This document shows positions 42,974-51,623 of a DNA stretch of 64,000 nucleotides, piece by piece. The first letter of the stretch is position 1, and every line of letters begins with the position of its first letter. Source of the DNA: Aquisphaera giovannonii. Lineage in GTDB: Bacteria; Planctomycetota; Planctomycetia; Isosphaerales; Isosphaeraceae. The stretch covers positions 10,044,001 through 10,108,000 of the forward strand of contig NZ_CP042997.1 of NCBI RefSeq assembly GCF_008087625.1, given 5' to 3'. Both the position numbers and the translations under genes were made by a program. Below the pieces are notes generated by a model that was not told the DNA's origin, ran no database searches, and saw only the letters and a program-made list of their open reading frames with translations.

Positions 42974-44332
42974 ATGAGTACGGAACCCGCCCGCACGCGC
43001 AGCGAGGGGACCGTCCTGGAGATCCTGCTGTCCCCCCTGCGGGCGGTCGAGCGGACGCGAGGCTGGCGACGGCTCGGGCTGCTGCTCCTCTACGCGGCGG
43101 TCGCGGTGCCCATCCTGGCGATCCTCTGGCGGCGATCGCAGCTCAACGGCCTCCCGGATGTGGGGGACACGTTCGACTTGCCCGGCCCCCGCCCTGCCGC
43201 CGGCGTCCCCGACGACCGCAACGCCTTCGTCCCGTACGGGCGGGCGGCCGAGCACTTCCGCGACATGAGCCCCGCGGAGGGGCGGTCGTTCTCCCAGGCC
43301 AACCTCCGCTGGTCCAGGGCCGACGCGACGCTGCGAGGCTGGGTCGCCGAGCATCGGGAGGCGATCTCGCTCCTGCGGGCGGGCTCGGGGCGCCCGGAGG
43401 CGTACCTCGAGCGGCCGGGGCTCGCCTCGGGGCCGTCCGACCGCGCCGCCGGGCAGGAGGTCATCCGGCGGCTCTCGTGGATCGGGAACGCGGCGATCTT
43501 CGAGGCCGGCCGGCTCCGCGCCGAGGGGGACCCGGCCGGGGCCTGGGCCGTGTTGAAGGCCGTGGTCCGCGTCAGCCGGGACATGGAGCGGGCGTTGCCG
43601 ACGGCCTGGTGCCGGACCACGGCCATCATCCTCGTCCAGTTCGCCCGCGAGCCGGTCGCCGAGTGGGCCGGCGATGGATCGGTCGGCATCCCGCTCCTGC
43701 GCCAGGCCCTCGACGACCTGGCCGCGATCGAGCCGCTCACGCCCCCCCTGTCGCACTTCTACCGGGGCGAATATGAGGCCGCGGACGAGTCGATGGAAGA
43801 CCTCTCGCCGCGGATCGCCGCGCGGGCACAGCCTCGCTCCGATGCGGGGACGTTCGACCCCTCGGCCTTTGCGCCGGGCCTGGCTGCGTTCCTCCGTGGC
43901 GAGCCCGAGCGGAGTCGCCGCGTGCTCCGCCTGCTCGCGGCGAACGACCTGGCCTGGTGCGATCGCCCGATCATCGATCGGCCCGCCTGGGCGGTGCCCC
44001 GGCTGCGGATCTACGAACCCAACCCGTCCGCGCCGCCGGCCTCGCGGGCCCTCCCGCCCGGGGAGCTGGCCCGCTGGGCCGAGTCGGCCCTGATCGACCC
44101 CGCGCCGCCCTGGCGCACGGGAGACATCGAGAAAGGGGAACGGACCGATCGCTGGTCGCTGGGCCAGCTCAAGGAGGCGGTCGCCGTCCCCCTTTTCACC
44201 CGCGAGACGGGCCGTCCCCCCGCCTCGCCGGCCGAGGCCCTGCGGCATTACGATCCCATCCCCGGCGACGCGCCCGACCGCGACGAGGCCCGGCCGCTCC
44301 CCGAGGGACGCGACGAGGGACCTCTCCGGTGA
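42974..44332 (+). CDS. Hypothetical single-pass membrane protein
   Basis: A 452-residue protein. Residues 35-52 are a transmembrane helix (L-G-L-L-L-L-Y-A-A-V-A-V-P-I-L-A-I-L-W). The outer part is mainly helical, with N-A-F-V-P-Y-G-R-A-A-E-H-F, then R-L-R-A-E-G-D-P-A-G-A-W-A-V-L-K-A-V-V-R and, near the C-terminus, F-T-R-E-T-G-R-P-P-A-S-P-A-E-A-L. The last pattern resembles planctomycete TPR-like assembly proteins. No known function. Confidence 0.68.
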   Translation: MSTEPARTRSEGTVLEILLSPLRAVERTRGWRRLGLLLLYAAVAVPILAILWRRSQLNGLPDVGDTFDLPGPRPAAGVPDDRNAFVPYGRAAEHFRDMSPAEGRSFSQANLRWSRADATLRGWVAEHREAISLLRAGSGRPEAYLERPGLASGPSDRAAGQEVIRRLSWIGNAAIFEAGRLRAEGDPAGAWAVLKAVVRVSRDMERALPTAWCRTTAIILVQFAREPVAEWAGDGSVGIPLLRQALDDLAAIEPLTPPLSHFYRGEYEAADESMEDLSPRIAARAQPRSDAGTFDPSAFAPGLAAFLRGEPERSRRVLRLLAANDLAWCDRPIIDRPAWAVPRLRIYEPNPSAPPASRALPPGELARWAESALIDPAPPWRTGDIEKGERTDRWSLGQLKEAVAVPLFTRETGRPPASPAEALRHYDPIPGDAPDRDEARPLPEGRDEGPLR

Positions 44333-44399
44333 ACGCGAGCCTCGTCTTCGGCATCATCGATCGCCCGGAGCACCGCGGGCGGGGCGGTGAGGAGGTCTC

Positions 44400-45131
44400 G
44401 TGAGCGGAGCCGGGACGATCGGAGCCTGGTTCTTGCTGCTGGCGTGCGGATGGCTCGCCGGGACGATCTCCGGGGCGGCGGGGTTCGGCGGGGCGCTGAT
44501 CCTCCTGCCCGTGCTCGCGTTCGCGGTGGGCGGCAAGGCAGCGGTGCCGATGCTGACGGTCGCCCAGCTCCTGGGGAACCTCTCGCGGGCCGGCTTCGGC
44601 CGGCGGGAGATCCGCTGGCGGCCCGCCGGCCTGTTCTGCCTCGGGGCCGTCCCGGCGAGCGTCGCCGGGGCACGCCTGTTCGTGGGGCTCGAATCGGCCG
44701 TCGTCCTCAGATTCGTCGGGGGCCTGCTGCTCCTGGTCGTCGCCTTGCGGCACACGAGGCTCGGGAGACGCAAGCTGCCCGTGGGGCTCCTCGTCCCGGT
44801 CGGCGCCGTGGTGGGGCTCGTCTCGGCCGTCGCCGGGAGTGCCGGCCCACTCGGGGCCGCCGCGTTCCTCGGCCTGGGCCTGCCCCCGCAGGGCTACGTC
44901 GCCAGCGAGGCGGCGACCGCGGTGGCGATGCACGCGACCAAGTCCCTCGTCTACGGCCGATACGGGGCCCTGACCCTCGAAGACGGCCTCCGCGGCCTGC
45001 TCCTGGGCGGCTCCCTGGTCCTCGGCTCCTGGACCGGCCGGAAGGTCCTCGACCGCCTGCCGGAACGGTGGTTCGGCATTCTCGTCGAGGTGCTCCTCCT
45101 CGTCTCGGCCGTCGCCCTCCTCCGAGGATAG
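44400..45131 (+). CDS. TauE/SafE-family membrane permease
   Basis: A 243-residue protein of about eight helices, started at GTG 44400. G-A-A-G-F-G-G-A-L-I-L-L-P-V-L near residue 25 and its pseudo-repeat V-A-G-S-A-G-P-L-G-A-A-A-F-L-G-L-G near residue 140 are the paired family motifs, the second followed by V-A-S-E-A-A-T-A-V-A-M-H-A-T-K. Family members export sulfite or sulfur-containing anions; the ars operon next door may indicate an accessory role, but there is a promoter/operator between them. Confidence 0.85.
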   Translation: MSGAGTIGAWFLLLACGWLAGTISGAAGFGGALILLPVLAFAVGGKAAVPMLTVAQLLGNLSRAGFGRREIRWRPAGLFCLGAVPASVAGARLFVGLESAVVLRFVGGLLLLVVALRHTRLGRRKLPVGLLVPVGAVVGLVSAVAGSAGPLGAAAFLGLGLPPQGYVASEAATAVAMHATKSLVYGRYGALTLEDGLRGLLLGGSLVLGSWTGRKVLDRLPERWFGILVEVLLLVSAVALLRG

Positions 45132-45164
45132 AGGCGCCTGTACGGACGCCCCACTTGCCACGAA

Positions 45165-45180
45165 TACACGAGACCGTGTA
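45165..45180 (+). promoter_or_regulatory. Candidate ArsR operator and promoter
   Basis: A 6-bp inverted repeat with 4-bp spacer, TACACG-AGAC-CGTGTA, is directly followed by TAATAATAAATC, the most AT-rich spot nearby. It lies 25 bp before the arsR ATG, well placed for autorepression. Confidence 0.55.
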
Positions 45181-45205
45181 ATAATAAATCAAGAGGACTG
45201 AATCC

Positions 45206-45613
45206 ATGCCGTCGAAGCGATCCATCCAGGCCGAAGCGACGTGCTGCCCGCCCGGCGGGCCGTGCTCGGGGCGGGTGCCGCTCGGGGAGCGGCCGCTGCT
45301 GTCGTTCGTCGATGCGGTCAAGGTCATGGCGCTGTTCAAGGTGCTGGCCAACGACACCCGGATCCGGATCCTGCACCACATCATCCGGAGCGGCGAGGCG
45401 ACGGTGACGGACATCGCGAGGACCCTGGGGATGAAGCCCCAGGCGGTCTCGAACCAGCTCGTGCGGCTCTCCGACACGCGGATGCTGGCCTCCCGACGCG
45501 AGGGGAACAACGTCTACTACCGGGTCCAGAACGGGTGCGTGGCGCCCCTGCTGGACCTCGCTCTGTGCCTCATGGAGGACGAGCGAAGGCCCGAATGGTC
45601 CGACGGAGGATAG
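45206..45613 (+). CDS. arsR: ArsR-family transcriptional regulator
   Basis: A 135-residue winged-helix repressor. The DNA-binding core is [16 protein letters not shown], then [19 protein letters not shown] and the wing [13 protein letters not shown]. The classical arsenic-sensing C-V-C motif in the DNA-binding helix is absent. Cysteines instead cluster at the N-terminus ([10 protein letters not shown], residues 13, 14 and 20) and near the C-terminus (N-G-C-V and A-L-C-L), which may form the As(III) site. It is 1 bp from arsM. Confidence 0.85.
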   Translation: MPSKRSIQAEATCCPPGGPCSGRVPLGERPLLSFVDAVKVMALFKVLANDTRIRILHHIIRSGEATVTDIARTLGMKPQAVSNQLVRLSDTRMLASRREGNNVYYRVQNGCVAPLLDLALCLMEDERRPEWSDGG

Positions 45614-45614
45614 C

Positions 45615-46490
45615 ATGTCGAAGGCGATCGAAGACGCGGTGCGCGAGAAGTACGGGGCCATCGGGGCGAGCTCGCTGTCCAACGAGCACGCCGGCGTGCG
45701 GGGCGTGGCGGAGGCCTTCGGCTACACGGCCGAGGAGCTCGCCAGCATCCCGGCCGAGGCCAACATGGGCCTGTCCTGCGGGAACCCGACGGCGACGGCC
45801 AACCTCCGGCCCGGCGAGGTCGTCGTGGACCTGGGCTCCGGAGGCGGCCTGGATGTCTTCCTCGCCGCGAGGAAGGTCGGCCCGACGGGCAGGGCCATCG
45901 GCATCGACATGACGCCCGAGATGCTCGCCCGTGCTCGGGCGAGCGCGGAGCGTCAGGGCCTCTCCAACGTCGAGTTCCTTGAGTCCACGATCGACAGGCT
46001 TCCGCTCCCGGATGCCTCGGTGGACTGCGTGATCTCCAACTGCGTCATCAACCTCGCCCCGGACAAGCAGGCGGTGCTCCGCGAGATCGCCCGCGTGCTG
46101 AAGCCGGGCGGCCGCGTGGCGGTGTCCGACATCGCGCTCAGGAAGCCGCTCCCGCCCGAGATCGGCAACGACCTGCTCGCCTACGTCGGCTGCATCGCCG
46201 GGGCGATCCCCATCGAGGATTACGTGGCGGGCCTGAAGGCCGCCGGGTTCACCGCGGTGGAGGTCGTCGACACGAGGCGCGACCTGAACGCCTACGCGAA
46301 GGTCGAGAATCAGGCGGGCTGCTGCTCCCCCCCGGCCGACTCGTCCGCGCCCCGGCTCCCGGTGGTGAGCGGCTCTTGCTGCTCCAACGAGTCGGGGACC
46401 GCCGTCCACGGCGGCCTGGCCGAGCTGCTCCGGAAGTACGACGTGAACGAGTTCGCTTCGAGCGTCCAGGTCTTCGCGGTCAAGCCCTGA
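45615..46490 (+). CDS. arsM: Arsenite S-adenosylmethyltransferase
   Basis: A 291-residue enzyme methylating As(III) with SAM. Residues 55-61 contain L-S-C-G-N-P-T-A, the first As-binding Cys and the N-P-T motif; SAM site [13 protein letters not shown]; then G-I-D-M-T-P-E-M-L and V-I-S-N-C-V-I-N-L with the second active Cys; [10 protein letters not shown] with the third. The C-terminal tail carries C-C-S-P-P and S-C-C-S-N pairs, extra As-binding sites seen in some ArsM. It is immediately downstream of arsR. Confidence 0.95.
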   Translation: MSKAIEDAVREKYGAIGASSLSNEHAGVRGVAEAFGYTAEELASIPAEANMGLSCGNPTATANLRPGEVVVDLGSGGGLDVFLAARKVGPTGRAIGIDMTPEMLARARASAERQGLSNVEFLESTIDRLPLPDASVDCVISNCVINLAPDKQAVLREIARVLKPGGRVAVSDIALRKPLPPEIGNDLLAYVGCIAGAIPIEDYVAGLKAAGFTAVEVVDTRRDLNAYAKVENQAGCCSPPADSSAPRLPVVSGSCCSNESGTAVHGGLAELLRKYDVNEFASSVQVFAVKP

Positions 46491-46503
46491 GCGCAGGCCT
46501 TTC

Positions 46504-47301
46504 ATGCCAGCGGAGCTCGCCGGCCTCATGACCCCCGACGTCTTCCACACGCTCTCGGGCCCCGGTGATCCGCTCGATCCGGCCGATATCGCGCGTGCGC
46601 CGGGTGCGGCCTCTCCCGAGAGTCGGGCGAGGCTCGCCCCCTCGCTCAGGAGGCACGCCGAGTACCTCACCACCACCTTCGACATGATCGACGAGCCGCA
46701 CCGCGAGGCCGGCGGGAGGCTCGCCCGCTGGCTCGCGTCGAGTTACGAACCCGGCAAGCCGCTGCATGTCGTGGTCGTCTGCACCGGCAACTCGCGCCGG
46801 AGCATCCTGGGCTCCTCGATGGGGAACCTCGCCGCGGCCTACTGCGGGATGCCGGAGATCCGCTTCCACAGCGGCGGGACGGCCCCCACGGCGTTCAACG
46901 CGCGGACGGCGTCGGCGCTGAGGGCGATCGGCTTCGCGGTCGAGCCGACCGGGGCCGAGGCGCCGCGGGGCGGGCCGGAGACCGCCAATCCGATCTACCG
47001 CGTCTCGTGGGGCGAGGGGCTCGAGGCGACCGAGTTCTCCAAGCACTACTCCGACCGGGCCAACCCGCAGGGCGGCTTCGCGGCGCTCATGGTGTGCGGC
47101 GAGGCCGACGACGGCTGCCCCTTCGTGAAGGGGGCGACGCTCCGCCTCTCGATGCCCTACCTCGACCCCAAGATCTACGACGACGGCGCCTACGAGGCGG
47201 CCAAGTACGCCGAGCGTCGCGACGACATCGGCCGGCTCATGCTCTGGGCGGTGGTGCAGGCCCGCGGCGAGCTGGCCTCGAAGGCGCCGGCCGCCGGCTG
47301 A
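46504..47301 (+). CDS. Arsenate-reductase-like low-molecular-weight phosphatase fold protein
   Basis: A 265-residue protein 13 bp after arsM. An N-terminal helical extension of about 90 residues precedes the P-loop V-V-V-C-T-G-N-S-R-R-S (C-x5-R-S), then F-H-S-G-G-T-A-P-T-A-F-N and L-R-A-I-G-F-A-V. The C-terminal part has A-L-M-V-C-G-E-A-D-D-G-C-P-F-V-K-G-A, in which Cys residues could act as the redox relay. It is longer than thioredoxin-linked ArsC (about 130 residues). By context it reduces arsenate, feeding ArsM; by fold it could also be a phosphatase. Confidence 0.75.
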   Translation: MPAELAGLMTPDVFHTLSGPGDPLDPADIARAPGAASPESRARLAPSLRRHAEYLTTTFDMIDEPHREAGGRLARWLASSYEPGKPLHVVVVCTGNSRRSILGSSMGNLAAAYCGMPEIRFHSGGTAPTAFNARTASALRAIGFAVEPTGAEAPRGGPETANPIYRVSWGEGLEATEFSKHYSDRANPQGGFAALMVCGEADDGCPFVKGATLRLSMPYLDPKIYDDGAYEAAKYAERRDDIGRLMLWAVVQARGELASKAPAAG

Positions 47302-47344
47302 CTTCGAAACGCGATCGAAGGCCCCCGGGTCGACCGGATCGGCG

Positions 47345-47570
47345 TCACTTCAGCTCGACCGCCACGCTCTCGATCTCGCCGGTGAAGGAGAACGGCAGTT
47401 CGTAGGTGACGCGGCCTACCCTCCCCGACCTTCTTGCCGTTGGCGGCCAACGTCACCTTCGCGGCCTTGCCGCGCCCGCCCGGCTCGCCCTCGCAGGCGA
47501 GGTCCATCGCCGGCGACACCTTCCCCTCCGGCGACGCCCGGGCGCGAACGCGAACCGCTCGTTCGCGAGG
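47345..47570 (-). pseudogene. C-terminal remnant of a sulfatase
   Basis: On the minus strand, A-M-D-L-A-C-E-G-E-P-G-G-R-G-K-A-A-K-V-T then L-A-A-N-G-K-K-V-G-E-G is followed, after a frame change near 47425, by V-T-Y-E-L-P-F-S-F-T-G-E-I-E-S-V and A-V-E-L-K with stop at 47345-47347. This is the end of arylsulfatases, which finish in a strand like P-F-x-F-T-G-x-I-x-x-V-x-V. The D-G-L-D-x-G region between the halves is missing and nothing upstream remains. Confidence 0.6.
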
Positions 47571-47676
47571 CTTGTCGGCCAGGCGGCCGCCCCTTTCCTC
47601 ATACGGAGAGTGACCGATGCGGCTATGATGTGTGGACTCTCGCCACGTCTGTCGCGATGACACTGGAGGCGGATCG

Positions 47677-48855
47677 ATGTTCGGAAGCATCCGGCGAAAC
47701 GGGCCTCTCCTCGCCTTCCCCCTCCTGCTCTCCTGGGGGGCGATCACCGGCTACCCTGGAAGCCTCCTCGCCGACCCGCCTCGGGGGCAAGCGGCCGGCG
47801 AACGGCCCGGGTTCGTCGTGGTGGACGAGGAGACGTCTCAGCCCATCCGGCGAGCCAGCGTCAGGATCGTCGACCCGTTCGACGACGACGACGAGACGGA
47901 GAGCTTCAGCGATGCGCGAGGCAGGGCCGTACTGCTGCGGGAATTCGCCCTGAGACGGGTCCTGAACGAGGTGACGGATGGGAAGCGATTCAAGGTGCAC
48001 GGCTGGCGGGTGAAGGTCTCCGCCGACGGCTATGAGCCGAGCACGACCCCGCTGCTCGAGCACATGGGCGAGGTCATCGACCTCGGGGCCCCCAAGGTTA
48101 CGCAACCCGTGGTCCGCCTGCGTCGTCGGCAGGCCGGGGACCAAGGCCAGGGACCTGCCGCCGGGACGTATGTCGCCCGCGAGGGCTACATCGGCCTGAC
48201 CCTTGTCCTGCACGGAGACAGGTTCGACGCCCTCCGAAGTTGCCCCAAAATCTGCTCGGAGCATACCCCCTGGTTCGAGACCAAGCACGGGGTCGTCGCG
48301 AGGAGCCGAGGGGCCCTGAAGCTCCGCGTCCAGGGGCAGGAGTTGCTTCCCGTCCGGGACGGTAAGGAGGAGACGTGGCTGCCGACCGACCTGGTATCCG
48401 TCCGATGGGGGCGGAGGGAATATCTCATCGGCGAGGGCGAGCTCCTGGCGTTCTGCAATGCCGTCAACCAGGGCGAGGAGCCGAGGGACAGCGAGTACGG
48501 CTTCTTCCTCCTGGGTGTGGGCCAGGAGGACGCGGCGGTCTCCGGGCTCCCCGACGTCCCCGCAACGTTCGGGCAGTACCTGCTCAAGGAGCCGATCAAC
48601 GGGGTCGTCACCGAGTTGCTGCCCGACCTGAGGGCGAGGGTCAATGTCGGCCGAAAGCAGGGGCTCCGGGCGGGCATGGAGCTCGTCCCGACCGAGAAGC
48701 CCGACTTCAGCGACATGGCGATCGTCCACGTCGAGGAGGGGGAGTCGGTCGTGAAGACGAAGTACCCAAACGGCACCTACAGAGAAATCCGGGTTGGTGA
48801 CCTCGTGAGCACGCGTCGACCTCCCTCAAGGACGACGACTCCGCCGGCCCCATGA
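47677..48855 (+). CDS. Secreted hypothetical protein with Ig-like domain
   Basis: A 392-residue protein from ATG 47677 (GGAGG 7 nt upstream). Residues 1-32 are a signal peptide (L-L-A-F-P-L-L-L-S-W-G-A). Residues 40-130 resemble a carboxypeptidase-regulatory/Ig-like domain (F-V-V-V-D-E-E-T-S-Q-P-I-R-R-A-S-V, then V-S-A-D-G-Y-E-P). The C-terminal 80 residues are like a ribosome-S1/FlgT-type beta domain (A-R-V-N-V-G-R-K-Q-G-L-R-A-G-M-E-L). No enzyme motif. Confidence 0.7.
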   Translation: MFGSIRRNGPLLAFPLLLSWGAITGYPGSLLADPPRGQAAGERPGFVVVDEETSQPIRRASVRIVDPFDDDDETESFSDARGRAVLLREFALRRVLNEVTDGKRFKVHGWRVKVSADGYEPSTTPLLEHMGEVIDLGAPKVTQPVVRLRRRQAGDQGQGPAAGTYVAREGYIGLTLVLHGDRFDALRSCPKICSEHTPWFETKHGVVARSRGALKLRVQGQELLPVRDGKEETWLPTDLVSVRWGRREYLIGEGELLAFCNAVNQGEEPRDSEYGFFLLGVGQEDAAVSGLPDVPATFGQYLLKEPINGVVTELLPDLRARVNVGRKQGLRAGMELVPTEKPDFSDMAIVHVEEGESVVKTKYPNGTYREIRVGDLVSTRRPPSRTTTPPAP

Positions 48856-48877
48856 GTCGCTCCGGTCCGCAAGCCGG

Positions 48878-49370
48878 ATGCCGGCCGGGGAGAAGATCGT
48901 GGCGGCGTCCGCGGAGGCGAGCCCTGCGATGCGCCCCGGCGCGTCACCGGGAGACGCCTCGGTCGCCGCGCGGAGATCCGGCGGCAAAGGCGAGCGATGG
49001 GGAGTTAGCCTGGTCCACTCGAGAACCTTCCGCATCACGAACTGGCACAGCGAGGAGTTCGGCTCCCACTACGAGGTCGAGCCCGACGAGGAGGGCGATT
49101 ACGACTTCTTCTGCACGATTTGGAGCGAGCCAAAGCGGCATTGCGAGCGGTTCGGCGTGATGCCCGAGGTTTGACCGGGCTTCGCGGCTTATGAGAACTG
49201 CATCGACGTGCCGCTCGATGGGATCGCGACCAAGCAGGACCCATTCCGGCGGGCGATCGAGGGCCTCCCGGCCGCCGTCATCGCCGGCAACTGCCACCTG
49301 GCCAGGATCGTCGGATACCTCGGGCGGGGCGAGCAGGTCTTCTTCTGCTGGCCACAAGGAAGTCCATGCC
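48878..49370 (+). pseudogene. Broken hypothetical gene with in-frame TGA
   Basis: One frame reads protein-like on both sides of TGA 49172-49174: W-H-S-E-E-F-G-S-H-Y-E-V-E-P-D-E-E-G-D-Y before, and F-A-A-Y-E-N-C-I-D-V-P-L-D-G-I-A-T and G-N-C-H-L-A-R-I-V-G-Y-L-G-R-G after. The context (E-V-TGA-P-G-F) does not suggest a cysteine position, and no stable hairpin follows. A C-to-T change of CGA (Arg) is the simplest cause. The 3' end dissolves into non-coding sequence about 49370. Family unknown. Confidence 0.4.
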
Positions 49371-49480
49371 ACCTCTCGGCCGCGGCGGCCATCCGAGCCC
49401 GAGCCGAAGAATCTCCCATTACCGGACCGCCTGCTTCCCCCCGGCGGGCTCGTCCACGCCATTCCACGCCCGGGTCCGGA

Positions 49481-50740
49481 CTACTGCCCGGCCGGGGCCT
49501 CGTCGGCAGATGGCTCGCCGTCCTCGCCCTGCCATTCCTCCTCACCCACCGCCGGCGCGGTGCTCCAGCGCCCCTTCAGGGCGGCGGCCAGGGCGAGGAA
49601 CTGAGGGACGGTGAGGGCCTCGGCGCGGAGGGAGCCCTCGATGGAGAGGGGGGCGAGGAAGGCGTCCACGTCGGGCTTGGTCCAGCGGTCGGGCCACATG
49701 CCGGCCAGGACGTGGCGGAGGTTCTTGCGGCGGTGGAGGAACGCCTTGCGGACGACGTCGTGGAACCAGGGCACGTCGATCGAGGCCCGACGCTCCGCCG
49801 ACGGCCGGATCCGCACGACGGCGGATTCCACCTTCGGGCGCGGCCAGAAGACCTGGGGCTGGAGCACCCGCACGAGTTCCACGTCAGCCAGGGCCTGGAC
49901 GAGGATCGCCAGCGACCCGTACCCCGGCGTCGAAGGCGCCGCGAGCATCCGGTCCGCCAGCTCTCGCTGGATCGTCACGACCAGGAGGAAGGGCGAGAGC
50001 CGCGGCGAGACCAGGAGGTTGGAGATCACCGGCGTGGCCACGCTGTAGGGAAGGTTCGCGACGAGCTTCAGCGGGCAGAGCGGAGCTTGCGAGGTGGGAG
50101 GCTCGCCCACGCCTTCCCCCCTGCCCTCGCTTCCGGGCTCCTGTCCCCTCCCCCCACCGTGGGGGAGGGCTAGGGAGAGGGGGCGACCGCCTCCGCCGGG
50201 ATGAGGAACCTCCGATGGACGTGCCTCTTCCGCTCCCCTTGCTCGCCCCTCATCGACGGCCCGCGCGGCCACCTCTCCCCGACCCTCCCCCACCAGGGGG
50301 GAGGGGGATGTGCCCCCTGAGGATGCCGGGGCGCGTCCCCCGTCCCCGGGGCGTGCGGCTCCCCCACGGGCCATCGCCTCCTCCACGGCCTCGATCAGCG
50401 CGGGGCTGAGCGTGTTCTTGTTCGCCAGGGCGTCCGAATGGATCACGCGGACGGCGGGCATGTCGGCGACGGCCTCCCGGGTGAGGGCGGCCATGCCGGG
50501 GTCGACCTCGACGGCCACGACGGTCGCGCCCCGCGAGCCCATGAGCGCGGTGAGGGCCCCGGCGCCGGTGCCCACCTCCAGGACCACGTCGCCCGCGGCC
50601 AGCTCGGCGGAGTCCACGATCAGCTCGTGGATGTTCAGGTCGATGAGGAAGTTCTGGCCCAGGTGGTGCCGGGGCGAGATCCCATGCCGGGCGAACAGGC
50701 CGCGGAGGTACGACTGCGTCTGGCGGGCGGGGGCGGGCAT
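49481..50740 (-). CDS. rsmA: 16S rRNA dimethyladenosine transferase RsmA with a repeat-derived insertion
   Basis: RsmA (KsgA) dimethylates two adenines near the 3' end of 16S rRNA. The 419-residue product is about 130-150 longer than usual. N-terminal Q-N-F-L-I-D, SAM site V-L-E-V-G-T-G-A-G-A-L-T and V-E-V-D are normal. The catalytic N-L-P-Y is at residues 229-232, whereas it lies near 113-116 in E. coli. Between them (about residues 125-223) is an Arg/Gly/Pro-rich insert (S-P-S-P-L-V-G-E-G-R-G-E-V, L-A-L-P-H-G-G-G-R-G) coded by dispersed palindromic repeats, frame preserved. C-terminal V-F-W-P-R-P-K-V-E-S-A-V-V and R-R-K-N-L are intact, so the enzyme is probably active with the insert as a surface loop. 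Confidence 0.92.
   Translation of the reverse strand: MPAPARQTQSYLRGLFARHGISPRHHLGQNFLIDLNIHELIVDSAELAAGDVVLEVGTGAGALTALMGSRGATVVAVEVDPGMAALTREAVADMPAVRVIHSDALANKNTLSPALIEAVEEAMARGGAARPGDGGRAPASSGGTSPSPLVGEGRGEVAARAVDEGRARGAEEARPSEVPHPGGGGRPLSLALPHGGGRGQEPGSEGRGEGVGEPPTSQAPLCPLKLVANLPYSVATPVISNLLVSPRLSPFLLVVTIQRELADRMLAAPSTPGYGSLAILVQALADVELVRVLQPQVFWPRPKVESAVVRIRPSAERRASIDVPWFHDVVRKAFLHRRKNLRHVLAGMWPDRWTKPDVDAFLAPLSIEGSLRAEALTVPQFLALAAALKGRWSTAPAVGEEEWQGEDGEPSADEAPAGQ
50072..50368. repeat. Palindromic repeat elements inserted in frame within rsmA
   Basis: Two hairpin elements: 50144-50193, about 47/50 identical to the intergenic copy at 10038-10087, and 50268-50316, with C-C-C-T-C-C-C-C-C-A-C-C-A-G-G-G-G-G-G-A-type palindrome. 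Between and around them are low-complexity links. The coding frame of rsmA runs through both. Confidence 0.8.
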
Positions 50741-50805
50741 GGAGGTTCGCTCGAGGGGGCTTCGATTCGAAGGGTGATTCTATCAGTCCGCGACCCGGCG
50801 ATGGG

Positions 50806-51402
50806 TCAGGTGCCCCGGCCGGCCAGGAGCTTCTCGACGTGCTTGGCCAGCATGTCGGCCTCGATGTTCGCGGCGTCGCCGGGGCGGAGGAGCCCCAGCG
50901 TGGTGACGGCGAGCGTGTGGGGGATCAGCATCACGGAGAAGCCGTCGGGATCCACGTCCACCAGGGTCAGGCTCACCCCGTCCACGGCGATCGAGCCCTT
51001 GGGCACCAGGAGCCGCATCCACGACGGGTCCAGGCCGAAGGCGAGGAACTCCCACTCGCCCTCGGTCCGCCGCGCCTTCAGGACGGCCGTGGCGTCCACG
51101 TGCCCCTGGACGAAGTGGCCGCCCAGCCGGTCGCCGACGCGGAGGGAGCGCTCGAGGTTGACGCGGTCCCCCGGGCGCCTCGCGCCGAGGTTCGTGCGGA
51201 GCAGGGTCTCGGGGCCGGCCTGGACGTCGAAGGCCTCGCCGTCGGCCGCGACGACGGTCAGGCAGCATCCGTTGACCGCGACGCTCTCGCCGATCGGCAA
51301 CGGCTCCCGCAGCCCCGGCCAGCTCAGCGTGAACCGCTTGCCCGCGCCCTCGTCGGCCGCCCGCTCGACCCTGCCCAGCACCTCGACCAGCCCGGTGAAC
51401 AC
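50806..51402 (-). CDS. ribE: Riboflavin synthase, alpha subunit
   Basis: A 198-residue enzyme dismutating two 6,7-dimethyl-8-ribityllumazine molecules to riboflavin. It begins with the invariant M-F-T-G-L-V-E. Two homologous barrels are visible: S-V-A-V-N-G-C-C-L-T-V-V (residues 37-48) with H-F-V-Q-G-H-V-D-A-T-A near 98, and S-I-A-V-D-G-V-S-L-T-L-V (near 133) with C-terminal N-I-E-A-D-M-L-A-K-H-V. All substrate-contact segments are present. It lies 65 bp downstream of rsmA's start, same strand orientation but transcribed toward rsmA's promoter side, so a shared transcript is possible with ribE upstream. Confidence 0.95.
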   Translation of the reverse strand: MFTGLVEVLGRVERAADEGAGKRFTLSWPGLREPLPIGESVAVNGCCLTVVAADGEAFDVQAGPETLLRTNLGARRPGDRVNLERSLRVGDRLGGHFVQGHVDATAVLKARRTEGEWEFLAFGLDPSWMRLLVPKGSIAVDGVSLTLVDVDPDGFSVMLIPHTLAVTTLGLLRPGDAANIEADMLAKHVEKLLAGRGT

Positions 51403-51492
51403 GATCGCCCCCTCGCATCCTCATCAGCCATCCATCCAGGGCCGCCGCAGTCCGGGGCCATCCCGCCTATGGTAGCATCGCGGCCGCGCGGT

Positions 51493-51498
51493 TAGAAT
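51493..51498 (+). promoter_or_regulatory. Candidate -10 box (TAGAAT)
   Basis: TAGAAT 126 bp upstream of the aldo/keto reductase start, in the same G-G-T-T-A-G-A-A-T context as the box at 19935. Confidence 0.35.
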
Positions 51499-51623
51499 CG
51501 GCTTCGGCTGCGTCGGGTGCCGGCCGCCTCTTCTCGCATCCGGCCGCGGGTTTCACGCCTTCCGTCGTGCCAGCCGGGTATTCCGTTCCCATCCAGAGAA
51601 CCCCCAGGGGGAGACCCTCGCCC

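Noticed and set aside
49172-49174. Second in-frame TGA as a possible selenocysteine codon
   Set aside because: Unlike 5043-5045, the residue context (E-V-TGA-P-G-F) is not a redox motif and the next 40 nt form no clear hairpin. A CGA-to-TGA nonsense change in a decaying gene is simpler.
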